In this document: positions 51,002-60,479 of the stretch, one piece after another | How the letters are laid out: the number at the start of each line of letters is the position of its first letter | Position numbering within the stretch: the first letter of the stretch is position 1 | NCBI GenBank assembly: GCA_020796225.1 | Contig: CM036775.1 | Span: forward strand, 8,260,171-8,324,170 | Source: Arion vulgaris | Taxonomy: Eukaryota; Mollusca; Gastropoda; Stylommatophora; Arionidae | Direction of reading: 5' to 3' | DNA length: 64,000 bases | The notes under the pieces: generated by a model | Database searches by the model: none | Seen by the model: only the letters and a program-made list of their open reading frames with translations | Told to the model about the DNA's origin: nothing | Program-made: the position numbers and the translations under genes

Positions 51002-51300
51002 GTTACAGGCGGTAATATAAAAAATAGAAATATAGAACCACTACCAAAGCAAAATAAATTGTTTCGCGAAATTTGTTTTTTTTTCCGATCCAGAAGCACT
51101 TGAGCTTTTCAGCTCTTCGGCTCGGTGCCATGGACATCGTAACCCTTCGGTTCGGTGCCACGAACACCGCAAATCTGGAGAATCTGGCTTTTTCTGCCAT
51201 CCCGCGGAATTGAACCCGCACACACAGAGGGATAGTCACCCGTAGTCCAACGCGCTACGAACACGCTGGGCAGACGGGCGTTTCACGAATATAGACTTTA
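51002..51300 (-). promoter_or_regulatory. Upstream region of NCBP3 with a tRNA-like SINE
   Basis: Directly upstream of the NCBP3 start codon the minus strand has TAGCGCGTTGGACTACGG (A-box-like), CGGGTTCAATTCCGCGGG (B-box-like), then a short tandem pair (CTTCGGCTCGGTGCCATGGA and CTTCGGTTCGGTGCCACGAA on the plus strand) and an A-rich run near 51070-51080. This looks like a SINE in the 5' UTR or core promoter. No TATA box was identified. Confidence 0.5.
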
Positions 51301-51509
51301 GTACACACTGTTGTTAGGGAAAGGGGAGGGATCTTTATATGACGAAGCGGTTAATTAAGACGTTTGATTATCTTATGATGTTATGTTATGCTATGCTATC
51401 GACGTCATGGCCCATTGGGCATTACCTTGCGTGTCATGCCCTCCGCTGCAACAGCTATCCTAAAGTACAATTGCTCACAGTACCCATGCGAAGTTGATTC
51501 TCTCTCTAC
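51301..51509. other. Intergenic, no feature seen
   Basis: Includes an imperfect TTATGTTATGCTATGCTATC run at 51380-51400. Nothing else recognised. Confidence 0.4.
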
Positions 51510-51860
51510 CACGAAGACGACACTGTCTGGCATGTCCAAACTTTACTCCTAATTCTCGATCTCCCACTTGTTCCAGTGTCTGAGACTCGCCCATATCACA
51601 TAAATAAGTGCGTACCGCATTTATGACATCGGCGCTGTCCATACATCTGTCCGCTTGAGTCGGGGCATTGTTTGCAAGAAAGTCAGCAAGCTCGTTATCA
51701 TGCGCTCCAGCATGTCAAGTTGTGTACAGCCAAGTCATTTGCTTGAGATATGATTTCCGAATACTGTTCACCAATTCCACGGGCAAACTTCCAGATTCAA
51801 ACCTTTTAAGCATATTCATCGAGTCTGATATGATAATCGTATGGGTTGCTCAGCAACCCA
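51510..51860 (-). mobile_element. LINE RNase H fragment, antisense
   Basis: Antisense of the family at 26220-26450: minus-strand CATGCTGGAGCGCATGATAA, CTTGCAAACAATGCCCCGAC and GACAGCGCCGATGTCATAAA encode the HAGAHDN-like, FLANNAPTQ and DSADVI residues. Confidence 0.7.
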
Positions 51861-51869
51861 TGAGAGAGT

Positions 51870-51960
51870 CCTGGAGAGACTGTACAAGAACATTTCAGGC
51901 TCGGATCGAGCTCACTAGTCATCTACGCACACACAGACACACATAACGCAACTACATTTC
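51870..51960 (+). mobile_element. LINE 3' end with Cys/His motif
   Basis: The plus strand reads SWRDCTRTFQARIELTSHLR followed by THRHT, the C-x-R-x-FxxRIxLxSHLRTH end of LINE proteins. Confidence 0.65.
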
Positions 51961-51984
51961 CTTGGATTAAAATTTGTGTGGTCA

Positions 51985-52095
51985 TCATCACTCGTGATGG
52001 ACGAGCATCAGATGCAGTGCCATTTCTTCCGACATGGACTGGGCCAAATGGGGAAACCATGTACAATGAAATCAATCCTTCGCCTTTCTACCGTC
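51985..52095 (+). mobile_element. T1 SINE 3' part
   Basis: GCAGTGCCATTTCTTCCGAC, GGGGAAACCATGTACAATGA and AATCAATCCTTCGCCTTT match the end of T1. Confidence 0.75.
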
Positions 52096-52224
52096 TGCCA
52101 CATAAGCAGATTACCAACAGACATTGTTGCACATCAAAGGACAATGCTACTACGAAACTGTGTACACGTGGCAAAATGTAGTCCACGCATAAAAATGAAC
52201 CAGAGAAATAGTAGAGGCAGTGAT
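52095..52224 (+). mobile_element. LINE C fragment
   Basis: CACATAAGCAGATTACCAAC, AGACATTGTTGCACATCAAA and GGACAATGCTACTACGAAAC match 400-460. Confidence 0.75.
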
Positions 52225-52960
52225 TATTGGTTACTGGACTGACTTTACAGCACTCCGGACATACCCATAGGTGCTCAGTCTCCACCAGCAGACATCGAAG
52301 GGTATGCATACTGATGGTTCCGGTAGCTCGCTGGTTAAATCCACCCCTCACTCAGTTCTACTTCTACAAACTGCTACAAACTCCAAACTGCTTAAATCGC
52401 AGGATCGATTCAACATCAAATTTTTAGTGTCTTCATCGAACAGCACTCGCAAAAGACCGTAGAACACCCCCTTATCATTTTCAACTCCCCAACAATCGAT
52501 GCTGTTGATGCAAGCCTGTCAGCTCTCTCATTGCCGAAACACCCGCTTGCCCAGGACAGTAGATCTGTGTAAGCCTCTGGAGATTATAAACTTCTATAGA
52601 CGACATCTACTCATATCGAACCTGCTCTTTTGGATCGCGTAAAGCAGTGGGCTCGTGATCATTTTTGTTGGTGGGGCCAGACAAAATTTTCGGAAAAATC
52701 ATGGTTTCGGTTAGGATATATTTTAATGTACAAAATAATAAATACACTTTATTTTTGGTAGGGCCCGGTCCCACTGGCCCTTAATGACGAGCCGCCACTG
52801 GTGTAAAGCATCGACTGAGAGTCAGATTCAATAACGCCCCAGTAAATGGAGTCCCAGAGAGCCAATGAAGTGCAGCAGTAACAGTCTCAACCTCCATCCT
52901 CATACTGGAAGTAGTCCTGAATGCCCCACCAACTCGATTAGTGAACTTTGTATCAATCTC
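52225..52960 (-). mobile_element. LINE G fragment, antisense, with MITE inside
   Basis: Minus strand: RNase H start (52960-52820), MITE at 52645-52800, LSWASGCF-like PGHxG region, then HQRSTPTPQ-like decayed frames and the tail HLWVCPECCKVSP (52230-52290). Faces a second LINE G copy at 52961-53460. Confidence 0.8.
52645..52800 (+). mobile_element. hAT-like MITE, copy 3 of 3
   Basis: 156 bp, ends CAGTGGGCTCGTGA and CGAGCCGCCACTG, flanked by GCGTAAAG and GTGTAAAG (7 of 8 bases match). The uninterrupted LINE G sequence GAAGCATCGACTGAGAGTCA at 37807 marks the empty site. The left end has lost two bases of the GGCGGC repeat. Confidence 0.9.
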
Positions 52961-53460
52961 ACTTTATGCTACAAACAAGTCAACAGATCATTCTGGGACT
53001 TCATTTACTGGGGCAGTTGTTGTATCTGACTCTCAGTCGATGCTTCAAGATCCAGAAGGGCAGGTTTCGGTATGAGGATGTCGTCTATAGAAGTTTCTAA
53101 CCTCCAGCGGCTTACGTGGATATACTGTCCTGGGCATGCGGGTGTTTACGGTAATGAGAGACGGACAGGCTTGCATCAACAGCATCGATTGTTGGGAGTT
53201 GAAGATGGATAAGGGGGATATTCTTCGGTCTCTTCTCGACTCTCTGTTGGATGAGGACACTAAAATCGATGTTGAATCAATCAAGCGATTTAAGCAGTTT
53301 GGAGTTACCCCTTGTTCAAGTCGAACTGGATGTCTGAGAGGCAGAGTGAGAAGTGTGTTTAATCAGCGAGCCACAGGAACCATCAGTATGCATACTCTTC
53401 GATATCTGTTGGGAGACTACACCTATGGGTCTGCCAGAGTGCATGACGTCATTTAGTAAC
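52961..53460 (+). mobile_element. LINE G fragment, sense
   Basis: From CTGACTCTCAGTCGATGCTT (RNase H) through TGGGCATGCGGGTGTTTACG, then 53136-53456 with GELKMDKGDILR-like residues, LLDEDTKIDVESIKRFKQFG, RGRVRSVFNQRATGTISMHT and LRYLLGDYT. The best preserved LINE G tail. Confidence 0.85.
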
Positions 53461-53479
53461 CAATAACCAATAACCAACA

Positions 53480-54440
53480 GATCAATGAATCAAGTGTCGT
53501 GCTGGTTGGCGATCATGTCTCTCCACATCTGTCTGTCTCTGGTACAATCCATCAACTCCTTCACTGAACCATTACCGAACCCCGATTTCAGCCGTCGGAA
53601 TTTTGTCCTTTGTCTCCTTCCCTCTATTTTGCCTGTTGTAACCAAATACTCTAAACTGCCTTCTATTTGCCTGTTGTAACCAAATGCTCTAAACTGCCCC
53701 TTCTATTTTGCCTGTTGTAACCAAATACTCTAAACTGCCCCTTCTATTTTGCCTGTTGTAACCAAATGCTCTAAACTGCCCCTTCTATTTTGCCTGTTGT
53801 AACCAAATGCTCTAAACTGCCCTTCTATTTTGCCTGTTGTAACCAAATACCTAAACTGCCCTTCTATTTTGCCTGTTGTAACCAAATACTCTAAACTGCC
53901 CCTTCTATTTTGCCTGTTGTAACCAAATACTCTAAACTGCCCCTTCTATTTTGCCTGTTGTAACCAAATGCTCTAAACTGCCCCTTCTATTTTGCCTGTT
54001 GTAACCAAATACTCTAAACTGCCCCTTCTATTTTGCCTGTTGTAACCAAATACTTAAACTACCCTTCTATTTTGCCTGTTGTAACCAAATGTCAAACGCC
54101 CTTATTTGCCTGTGAACCAAATACCTAAACTGCCCTTCTAATTATATGTCCGAAGCCTTGATGTCTGCTTCAATTCGATTGATTAGATTTCATATCTTCT
54201 TCTTTCGATCATTCTCGCCATATCTTCTTTTGATATATATGTCCTTTGACAGAACGAGTGATCATGTCGGGTCGATTGTGTCCATGGTACTACTCGCCTA
54301 TCCGTTTCAGCCAGCTTTTGATTTACTAGATGAGCTTTCCTAGGGTAGATTTCGATATGAATCTTTCTCCGTCAAGATTTCTTCATTGGTCTTTCTAGGT
54401 TGTGCATACCTATAGGTGGGCAAGACGGAGGGCCACGGGG
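53480..54440 (+). repeat. 42-bp minisatellite grown inside a dispersed repeat
   Basis: 53480-53620 and 54140-54180 match 62765-62970 (GCGATCATGTCTCTCCACAT, TTATATGTCCGAAGCCTTGA). Between them, 53620-54140 is about 12 units with TTCTATTTTGCCTGTTGTAA and CCAAATACTCTAAACTGCCC, present once at 62895-62935. 54180-54440 shows no recognised feature. Confidence 0.88.
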
Positions 54441-54568
54441 AAGACCAGTAGATACATCAATCAACACAGAACGGAGTTGCTACCTAGACACACTGAGATA
54501 TCTAAATGCTTGGGAGGAGATGGGAGCAATTGTGGACATGTCGGATGTGTGAAGATGATCCTCAAATG
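54440..54568 (+). mobile_element. LINE F tail fragment
   Basis: CATCAATCAACACAGAACGG, GAGGAGATGGGAGCAATTGT and GTGTGAAGATGATCCTC match the end of LINE F (HRTExL, LRRRxEHLW, CxEDDPQ). Confidence 0.7.
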
Positions 54569-54580
54569 AACAATCTAGCT

Positions 54581-54821
54581 TCTTCTTCTTCTTTGCGTTC
54601 GTCTTTACGACCAATTGTAATCAATCTATTATGTTTGTCTTTGCCAAGAACGTGATACGTTGCACATTGGTTTTGGCCCCTAAGCGCATAGACTTCTCAC
54701 ATTAGGACACGTGCATCGATTTCAGCCAAACCTCCTTAGTCGCCTCTTACAACATGCGTGGCAGGTAACAGTGGTTCTATTCTTTACACCCAAAATTTGG
54801 GCCCGTAACCACTCGGCGTCC
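54581..54821 (-). mobile_element. Type A core-SINE with 12-bp target duplication
   Basis: Antisense type A copy flanked by AACAATCTAGCT (54569-54580 and 54822-54833). It starts at the TCTTCTTCTTC tail and ends at the head GGGCCCGTAACCACTCGG. Confidence 0.93.
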
Positions 54822-54889
54822 AACAATCTAGCTGTCCATGGAACTATCAACATTATTCTGATAAACCCCATTTCCGTCCTTCCTTTCGT

Positions 54890-55150
54890 TTGCTTGAAAT
54901 ATTATCATATATTCAATGTTGTCTCTTGTATGAACTTCACTGTCTTTTGTAGCTCACACAGAGGTCCGTGTAGTTTTCTGTCGAGTGTTGTTTCGTTAGG
55001 CCAGTGAGTTTGCCTCAGTGTATCATATTCGGGGCAGTCTTGAAGTATGTGCTCTGTCATCTGATGTACCTGTCTACATGTACACATGGCTGAATTGCCA
55101 ATCTTGAATTTTGTATACATGTGGCTGCGGAGTCGATTGAGTCCTGAAAC
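54890..55150 (-). mobile_element. LINE B tail fragment
   Basis: Minus strand: GLNRLRSHMYTKFKIGNSAM, CTCRQVHQMTEHILQDCPEY and LHGPLCELQKTVKFIQET in one open frame of 82 codons, the least damaged LINE B tail in the window. Confidence 0.88.
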
Positions 55151-55319
55151 CACATTTCAAAATAAAAGTCAACAAACAGAAAACAACAAATGAAGATATT
55201 TAAAAATGCATCCGATAGTTTATGGTAAAAAAATGCTGAAAAACATTTTGAAGGGAATAAATTAGCAAGAAATAAAATAACAAATAATTTCGTAACATTT
55301 GATTTCAGAGACTACCTTC
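55151..55319. other. Intergenic, no feature seen
   Basis: AT-rich sequence without recognised elements. Confidence 0.35.
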
Positions 55320-55570
55320 TTCTTCTTCAAACATTCCATATCGACCACTTGTTAAACCACTCTTTGTGATCTGAATCTAAGAGCGATTGTACATTGTGCC
55401 AGTTATGCGCCTACAAGTAGGCCAGAACATCCGATTTCTGTGACCCTTTTTATTTACTAGGGTAGCTTCCCTAGATACATACCTCAGTCGTCTCTTACGA
55501 CATGCCTTGTAGGTAGCAGTGGTGCTATTATTTGCTCTCCATGAGGGCTCCGGCAACATAAGAGCGATTC
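55320..55570 (-). mobile_element. Type C core-SINE, near full length, antisense
   Basis: TTCTTCTTCAAACATTCCAT (antisense tail), TATCGACCACTTGTTAAACC, GCGCCTACAAGTAGGCCAGA, TTTACTAGGGTAGCTTCCCT and core TCGTCTCTTACGACATGCC. Confidence 0.87.
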
Positions 55571-55689
55571 TGAGACCACTAATCTGTTTTATCCAAGTTC
55601 TTTGCAATCTTCTTCTGCATTCTCAAGCTCTTGCAATTAGTTGCTTGATGTGGATTGGTTTAGGTTCCCTTTAGCGGCAATCTCTGATC

Positions 55690-55880
55690 ATGAGCTTAGT
55701 TTACTGTGGACCACAAACTTGGCAGTCAGCTTCAGGTCTGTCAGGTTTCCAAAAGCTTAGTCTTTAGGTCAACTGGGTGTGGCCAGATGTTGTTTCTCAG
55801 CTCATACATGAGAGGACAGTCTTGTAGGACATGTTCCTGTGTCTGTTCCGCGTGCTGACACTGGCAGAGAGGTGTTTGAC
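55690..55880 (-). mobile_element. LINE B tail fragment
   Basis: Minus strand 55741-55880 encodes CQCQHAEQTQEHVLQDCPLM and YELRNNIWPHPVDLKTKLL. Same subfamily as 40260-40840. Confidence 0.8.
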
Positions 55881-56359
55881 TTATTCCTATTCTATGTGAT
55901 TGGTTTAGATGAAAATCCACCTCAACGATGGGAACTCCATCCAGAGAACAATAACTCATGTTTCCCTCACAGAGAACTACTACTGCTGTCTTGTAGTTTG
56001 ATTGGGGACAATCAAAGCTAGCGGAGCAAACCGTAACAAAACTGAATGGCAGGCAAACCAAGTAGTCCACAAAAAGACTGGTAACCTGGGCAGATGATGC
56101 TCAACAACCTGGGAGGGAAAGTTGTCTAAGGGTAGCTACTCTAAAAGAAAATAGGAACCTGCTGTTTTGCAGGTCAGCTAGGGACATCCCAAGGCTAATG
56201 GAGAGCAAACCCAGTAAACGCTGGCAAAACCGGACACATCGCCGAAGGATAAGCACCAGAGCTCCAAATGGTGCTGAAGACATGTCCAAAATAACACCGC
56301 TGCATGGGTCAGATTTTCACATGAATAAGATTTATGGAGAAATCTGGCACATCAGTTCT
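55881..56359. other. Intergenic, unrecognised
   Basis: Contains AGCAAACCCAGTAAACGCTG and neighbouring sequence without other copies in the window. Open frames here are short and have no recognisable motif. Confidence 0.35.
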
Positions 56360-56855
56360 AAGTGGTGCCAGTGGTTACCGGGCCCAAATTTGAGGTGTAA
56401 AGAATAGAATCACTGTTACCTGCCATGCATGTCGTAAGGAGGTCTGGCTGATATCAGATGCATATGTCCGCTAGGAATGCTAACCCGAAACAAATGCTTG
56501 CAAAAAACGGATGCACCAGGCCGTAAGATGAATAACATGGTGCAACGACCCCTCACAATGAGGAATGGGATAACGGATTCTACGGTCGCCATTTGGCCAT
56601 GCAGTAAGAATGTTGGGCCTATCATCACGACTGTGGCCAAAACTTACTGCGGTAAGAGGTCGGCACAAACGGGGAAGCAGAAATCTAAGAATTATATCCT
56701 ACAGAACTGCCCCCAGTATGCAGATTTGAGAAGAAAGAGGTGGCCCACTGACGCCAGCAAGAAGACAAACTGTGTGGCGTGGCTGATAATCGAGGCAGAC
56801 AGCTGCCTTTATTAGAGAATCCGAAATCCCAATCTAGTGAGGATGCAGAAGAAGA
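56360..56855 (+). mobile_element. Type B core-SINE, near full length
   Basis: Head AGTGGTTACCGGGCCCAAAT, core CATGTCGTAAGGAGGTCTGG (8-bp deletion), ATGCTAACCCGAAACAAATG, GGGATAACGGATTCTACGGT, CCTACAGAACTGCCCCCAGT, tail AGAGAATCCGAAATCCCAAT and GCAGAAGAAGAAG. Confidence 0.9.
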
Positions 56856-56859
56856 AGTC

Positions 56860-57140
56860 TAAGCGGTGATCGCGAGAGAGATGAAAATTCTCTTTGTGGT
56901 CACACTCTTTAAGGACGTTCAGAATATCAGCTCTATCCATTGGCTGGCCCCCTGGTATGGTGGCAGAGCCAGTCAAGCTGTCTGTTCTCTCATTGCTATT
57001 GACACCTGTGTACCCCAGAATGAAGCTGAATGTAATTCTGCAAATTGTTGACGCTTGTAGTGATTCAGTCCATTGCCTGCGCACCGAACCAGCCTCCACC
57101 TTCTGGATCATTCAATGAATCACTCAGAATGCATGCGTGT
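56860..57140 (-). mobile_element. LINE RNase H fragment, antisense
   Basis: Minus strand: VEAGSVRRQWTESLQASTIC, FSFILGYTGVNSNERTDSLT and GQPMDRADILNVLKECDH. Related to 26220-26450. A type A SINE (57156-57416) has inserted just upstream of it. Confidence 0.78.
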
Positions 57141-57155
57141 GTGTAGTTTTGTGAC

Positions 57156-57416
57156 GCCCGAGTGGGTTACCGACCCAAATTTGGGTTGTAAAGAATAGAA
57201 CCACTGTTATCTGCCATGCATGTCGTAAGATGCGACTAAGAGGTTTGGCTGAAATCGGATGCATGTGTCCTAACTGTGTAGAAGTCAATGCATTTAGGGG
57301 CCTACCAAACCAATGTACAACGTATACACGTTCTTGGCAAGGATCAAACATATCACAAAGAGTGATTAAAATTGGTCGTAAAGAACGACGCAAAGAAGAA
57401 GAAGTATAGTTTTGTG
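57156..57416 (+). mobile_element. Type A core-SINE, full length, 12-bp target duplication
   Basis: 261 bp bounded by perfect copies of TAGTTTTGTGAC (57144-57155 and 57417-57428). Head GCCCGAGTGGGTTACCGACC, core CATGTCGTAAGATGCGACTA, TCAATGCATTTAGGGGCCTA, tail TCACAAAGAGTGATTAAAAT and CGCAAAGAAGAAGAAG. The reference copy for the family. Confidence 0.96.
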
Positions 57417-57439
57417 ACTCCAGCCAGAGTAGGGCCTAA

Positions 57440-57639
57440 GTCACCGCCAGTATTTCCATTTTTTGTAAAAAATGTTTCCACATATTCAAGGCTTTCTTAC
57501 GCAGGAAGATGCACTCTGTGTCAGAGCACAAACTCTGCAGCACCGCCAAGATTTCTCAGTGTAATCTGGAAGATGGTGTAAGTGGGAACTTATCTTTAAT
57601 TGATATGAACAAATTTTGTCGAACATAATTTTCAGGGCT
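57440..57639 (+). mobile_element. T4 SINE-like fragment
   Basis: TTACGCAGGAAGATGCACTC, CAGCACCGCCAAGATTTCTC and TGTAATCTGGAAGATGGTGT match the central part of T4. Confidence 0.65.
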
Positions 57640-57965
57640 CTATGGTGAAGTGGGATGCAAAGGGTTCAAGAAAGAGAGGTCGACCTAAGAGACCTGAACA
57701 AACTTTTTGCTGAAGAGGCAGGAAAATCGGTCTAGTTCCATGGAGGAGATTGAGCGAGTTGACCAGGATAGAGCGGTATGGAGAAATTACTTGCAGGCCC
57801 TATGTAATGTATAATGGTACGAGAGGAATTATTATTATTATGGTGAAGTGGTTAAGCAGTTCCATGGAGAAGATTGAGCTAGTTGCCAGGATAGAACTGG
57901 TATGGAGAAATTACTTGCAGGCCCTATGTAATGTATAAGTACGAGAGGAATTATTATTATTATGG
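57640..57965 (+). mobile_element. LINE H 3' end, duplicated
   Basis: Two copies, about 57655-57840 and 57841-57965, each with CCATGGAG.AGATTGAGC, GTATGGAGAAATTACTTGCA and a (TTA)n end. The junction ATTATTATTATGGTGAA.TGGTTAAG recurs after both. Confidence 0.8.
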
Positions 57966-58180
57966 TGAATTGGTTAAGCTGTTTGCCTGGTGCACTGAAG
58001 GTAGTAGGTTTGAATCTGGACTGAGTCACGTGCAATTTTTTCCAGAGATGCTTAAGATTATTGCTGGAGCTACGGAGTTTGTGCTTTATGTAACGCTCTC
58101 GGCAGGTTGCATGCCATTTCAACCGAGAAGGGCGAGCCATGTGGGAAACTCGGTGCAATGAAGTCAGTCCTTGACCTTTA
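57965..58180 (+). mobile_element. T1 tRNA-like SINE
   Basis: Head GGTTAAGCTGTTTGCCTGGT, B-box-like TAGGTTTGAATCTGG, body TTATTGCTGGAGCTACGGAG, CGCTCTCGGCAGGTTGCATG and CGGTGCAATGAAGTCAGTCC. Confidence 0.87.
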
Positions 58181-58239
58181 GATCCATATTTTGATTTTCA
58201 AATCTCCAGAGAATTTCTACAAGCTTGACTTGAACATAT

Positions 58240-58790
58240 GAGAGCAGCAGTAGTGTAGTTGTCAGTGAACCCGCTTCTTCAGGTGTGGTCTGGGTTCAAT
58301 TCCACTATGAGTAAATTAAGTAAGAGCCCTTTCATACCTCAATTGGGTAAGGAAAAGTACAGGTAGGAGCCTGGTATTTTCATTGACACATCCCTTGTGA
58401 TGGGTGATGGTCAGGCATCACGAGTCCCCTTTATTTCCCAGAGCATGTCTGGTCCGAGTTGAGGCTGGCTGACCTGAGTGCCGTCAGGATCAGGAAAATT
58501 TCATGCGCACTCTGGAGTTGAACCCAGACCAAGCCTTGGGGCGGGTTCAGTCATCGCTTCGTCAGGCCTCAATTCCTTGGGGTAGGAATATTTCCCATGT
58601 AACGGCTCTTCAGGTGAGTACACAGCTTCAGTTGGGTACCAGGGAAAAGTACTGGAAAATAAAGGCAGCCAGTGAGATCTTCATCACATCACCCATTGTG
58701 TGCCGACAGTGAATGAAAAAATACGGACATAACATCGTAGTTCCCAATATACCTCATAGTATGAAAAAGGGTTCCTTCCTGACTTGAACA
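58240..58790 (+). mobile_element. Two T2 tRNA-like SINE copies, second partly duplicated
   Basis: 58240-58350: GTGTAGTTGTCAGTGAACCC, CTGGGTTCAATTCCAC (B box). 58380-58480 is an inverted piece of the T2 body (TGATGGGTGATGGTCAGGCA). 58490-58790 returns to sense: ACCCAGACCAAGCC, TTGGGTACCAGGGAAAAGTA, CACATCACCCATTGTGTGCC and GTATGAAAAAGGGTTCCTTC. Confidence 0.7.
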
Positions 58791-58894
58791 CATACATAAC
58801 TTTTTAGTGCCAGCTTTTAATATGACTAAGAACTTGATCTTACCTACTCTGAGATCAGGAATCACTGGAAAAGTCAAATCGCTCCACATTGGTT
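58791..58894. other. Short T4 scrap
   Basis: TTACCTACTCTGAGATCAGG and AATCACTGGAAAA match the end of T4 at 46400-46440. Confidence 0.55.
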
Positions 58895-59325
58895 GTCAAC
58901 CAAGCACGTTTGGGGTGTGGGGCGTGTATGTTTGGCGTACGAGGCAAGCCAGTTTGGAAGTGTGAGGCGAGCAAGTTTGAGGTGCGAGGCGAGCATGTTT
59001 GGGGTGTGAGGTGAGGAAGTTTGGGGTGTGGAGTGAGGATGTTTGGCACAGCAGAGGAGTAGCAAGTTAGGGGTGTGAGGCAAGCATGCTTGAGGTGTGA
59101 GGTGAGCCAATTTGGGGTGTGGGGTGAGCATATTTAGGGTGTGTGAGCATTAGTGTAGCACGATTAGGTGCGATGTGAGACAGTTTGGGGTGCAAGGCGA
59201 GTACATTTGAGGTGTGAGGCAAACCAGTTTGTGGTGCTATGCAAGCATGTTTGGGGTGCAAGGCAAGCACGTTTGAGGTGAGAGGTGAGCCAGTTTGGGG
59301 GTATGAAATGAGCATCATAACTTAA
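58895..59325 (+). repeat. G-rich 21-22-bp minisatellite, about 19 units
   Basis: Units of the form GTTTGGGGTGTGAGGCGAGCA with many substitutions. On the minus strand it yields artefactual frames of the type LTPHPKLAHL. GGGG runs recur about every 21 bp on the plus strand. Confidence 0.9.
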
Positions 59326-59559
59326 TGTCACAGAGGCCTCTATATATTTCACAAATATAATTACAAAGATATCAAATGTACAATGTGCATAGCAACTTTA
59401 TATATATATATTTGACATATAATAAGTTAGAAATAAATGCAACAGCGATGCAATAAAGCAAATGAAATTATAAGACAACTGGCATCAATTTTGAAATGCA
59501 AGAATGTCACCATGAACAGCATGTCATCATGAACACTAAACAAGCATTGTACAACACAA
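59326..59559. other. AT-rich sequence and LINE C start
   Basis: A TATATATATATA run at 59400. From about 59440 the sequence resembles 47680-47790 (ATGCAATAAAGCAAATGAAA, ATGTCACCATGAACAGCATG), a degraded upstream part of LINE C. Confidence 0.5.
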
Positions 59560-60250
59560 TCTTTCTTCCAACATTATGCTATCAGTGTCAAAGCTGGATA
59601 CTGACATCGAGCAGTAGAAGAAAACTAGTCATGACAGAGATGAAGTGTCTACGCAGAGTTCTGGGAGAATAAAGAAAAACATTGGCTTAAAATTGAGACA
59701 TAAAACAGACCACAGTCTTTAGACTTAGAATGGGACACTGCAGTTTCAGAGTACACCTCCACAGAATGGGTCTCAGGGACTCGGCTGCCTGCACCTGTGG
59801 AGCACCAAAGCAGTCCCCAGAGCACATCCTGCAAGACTGCCCTAGTTTGATCAGTGTGAGAATGGAAATCTTGCCAGCAGAAAAACCCTACAAAACAAAC
59901 TATAGGGGACCGGTGAAGACCTCAAGCTCACTGTCCTGTTTATGACACATACCAGAGTAATCGCATAGCAAAAGATGATGAGACATAAAAAAAAGTGGGT
60001 ACAACATCAGTACTGAACTTTATAAAAAAACAACAAATTAAATAGTTTAGCCACAAAAATAATTTACCAACAGACAGTGCACATCAACAGACACTCATAC
60101 TCAAATACCGTGGATACAAATCAAAAATTCACTCACACAAATAGTGAACCACATAAATGATAAGAGGCAGTGAAAGACACCATGTACAAATTTCAGGCAA
60201 AAGCCAGTTCTAGAAATCTCTTCTTATCTTGACCCTTGTGAGGCAAAAGA
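59560..60250 (+). mobile_element. LINE C 3' part split by a LINE B insertion
   Basis: First part 59560-59705 (AGAAAACTAGTCATGACAGA, GTGTCTACGCAGAGTTCTGG), second part 59979-60250 (AGTGGGTACAACATCAGTAC, TTTACCAACAGACAGTGCAC, TAGAAATCTCTTCTTATCTT). The gap is the LINE B fragment at 59706-59978. Confidence 0.88.
59706..59978 (+). mobile_element. LINE B 3' fragment with 12-bp target duplication
   Basis: Flanked by TGAGACATAAAA (59694-59705 and 59979-59990). The plus strand 59730-59945 is open: MGHCSFRVHLHRMGLRDSAA, CTCGAPKQSPEHILQDCPSL. 5'-truncated, ends GCAAAAGATGA. Confidence 0.93.
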
Positions 60251-60479
60251 GGATTAAAGAAAATAAAATAGAAGTGAGAAATCTCATTATCAACATAAGA
60301 ATGGCAATCATTATTTTGCACTCTCATGGTATAAAAAAAAACCTGGACTAGAATAGAATACATAAATAAAAACCAGTAATATCCATAAATAGTGGATGAG
60401 ATTTCTTATTTATTTTTCATAAATCAGACTAAATCTGGTGAAGGGACGAAGTAGAAAATATTGTGCATTAAGTTCTATG
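60251..60479. other. Intergenic, no feature seen
   Basis: AT-rich; no copy elsewhere recognised. Confidence 0.35.

Noticed and set aside
51190..51260. A tRNA gene on the minus strand
   Set aside because: A- and B-box-like motifs are present, but the acceptor stem does not pair well and the sequence continues into a SINE-like body.
53136..53456. A host gene of 106 codons
   Set aside because: It is the tail peptide of LINE G, present in at least four other damaged copies in the window.
58855..59352. Thr/Pro/His-rich frames on the minus strand
   Set aside because: Artefact of the G-rich 21-22-bp array.
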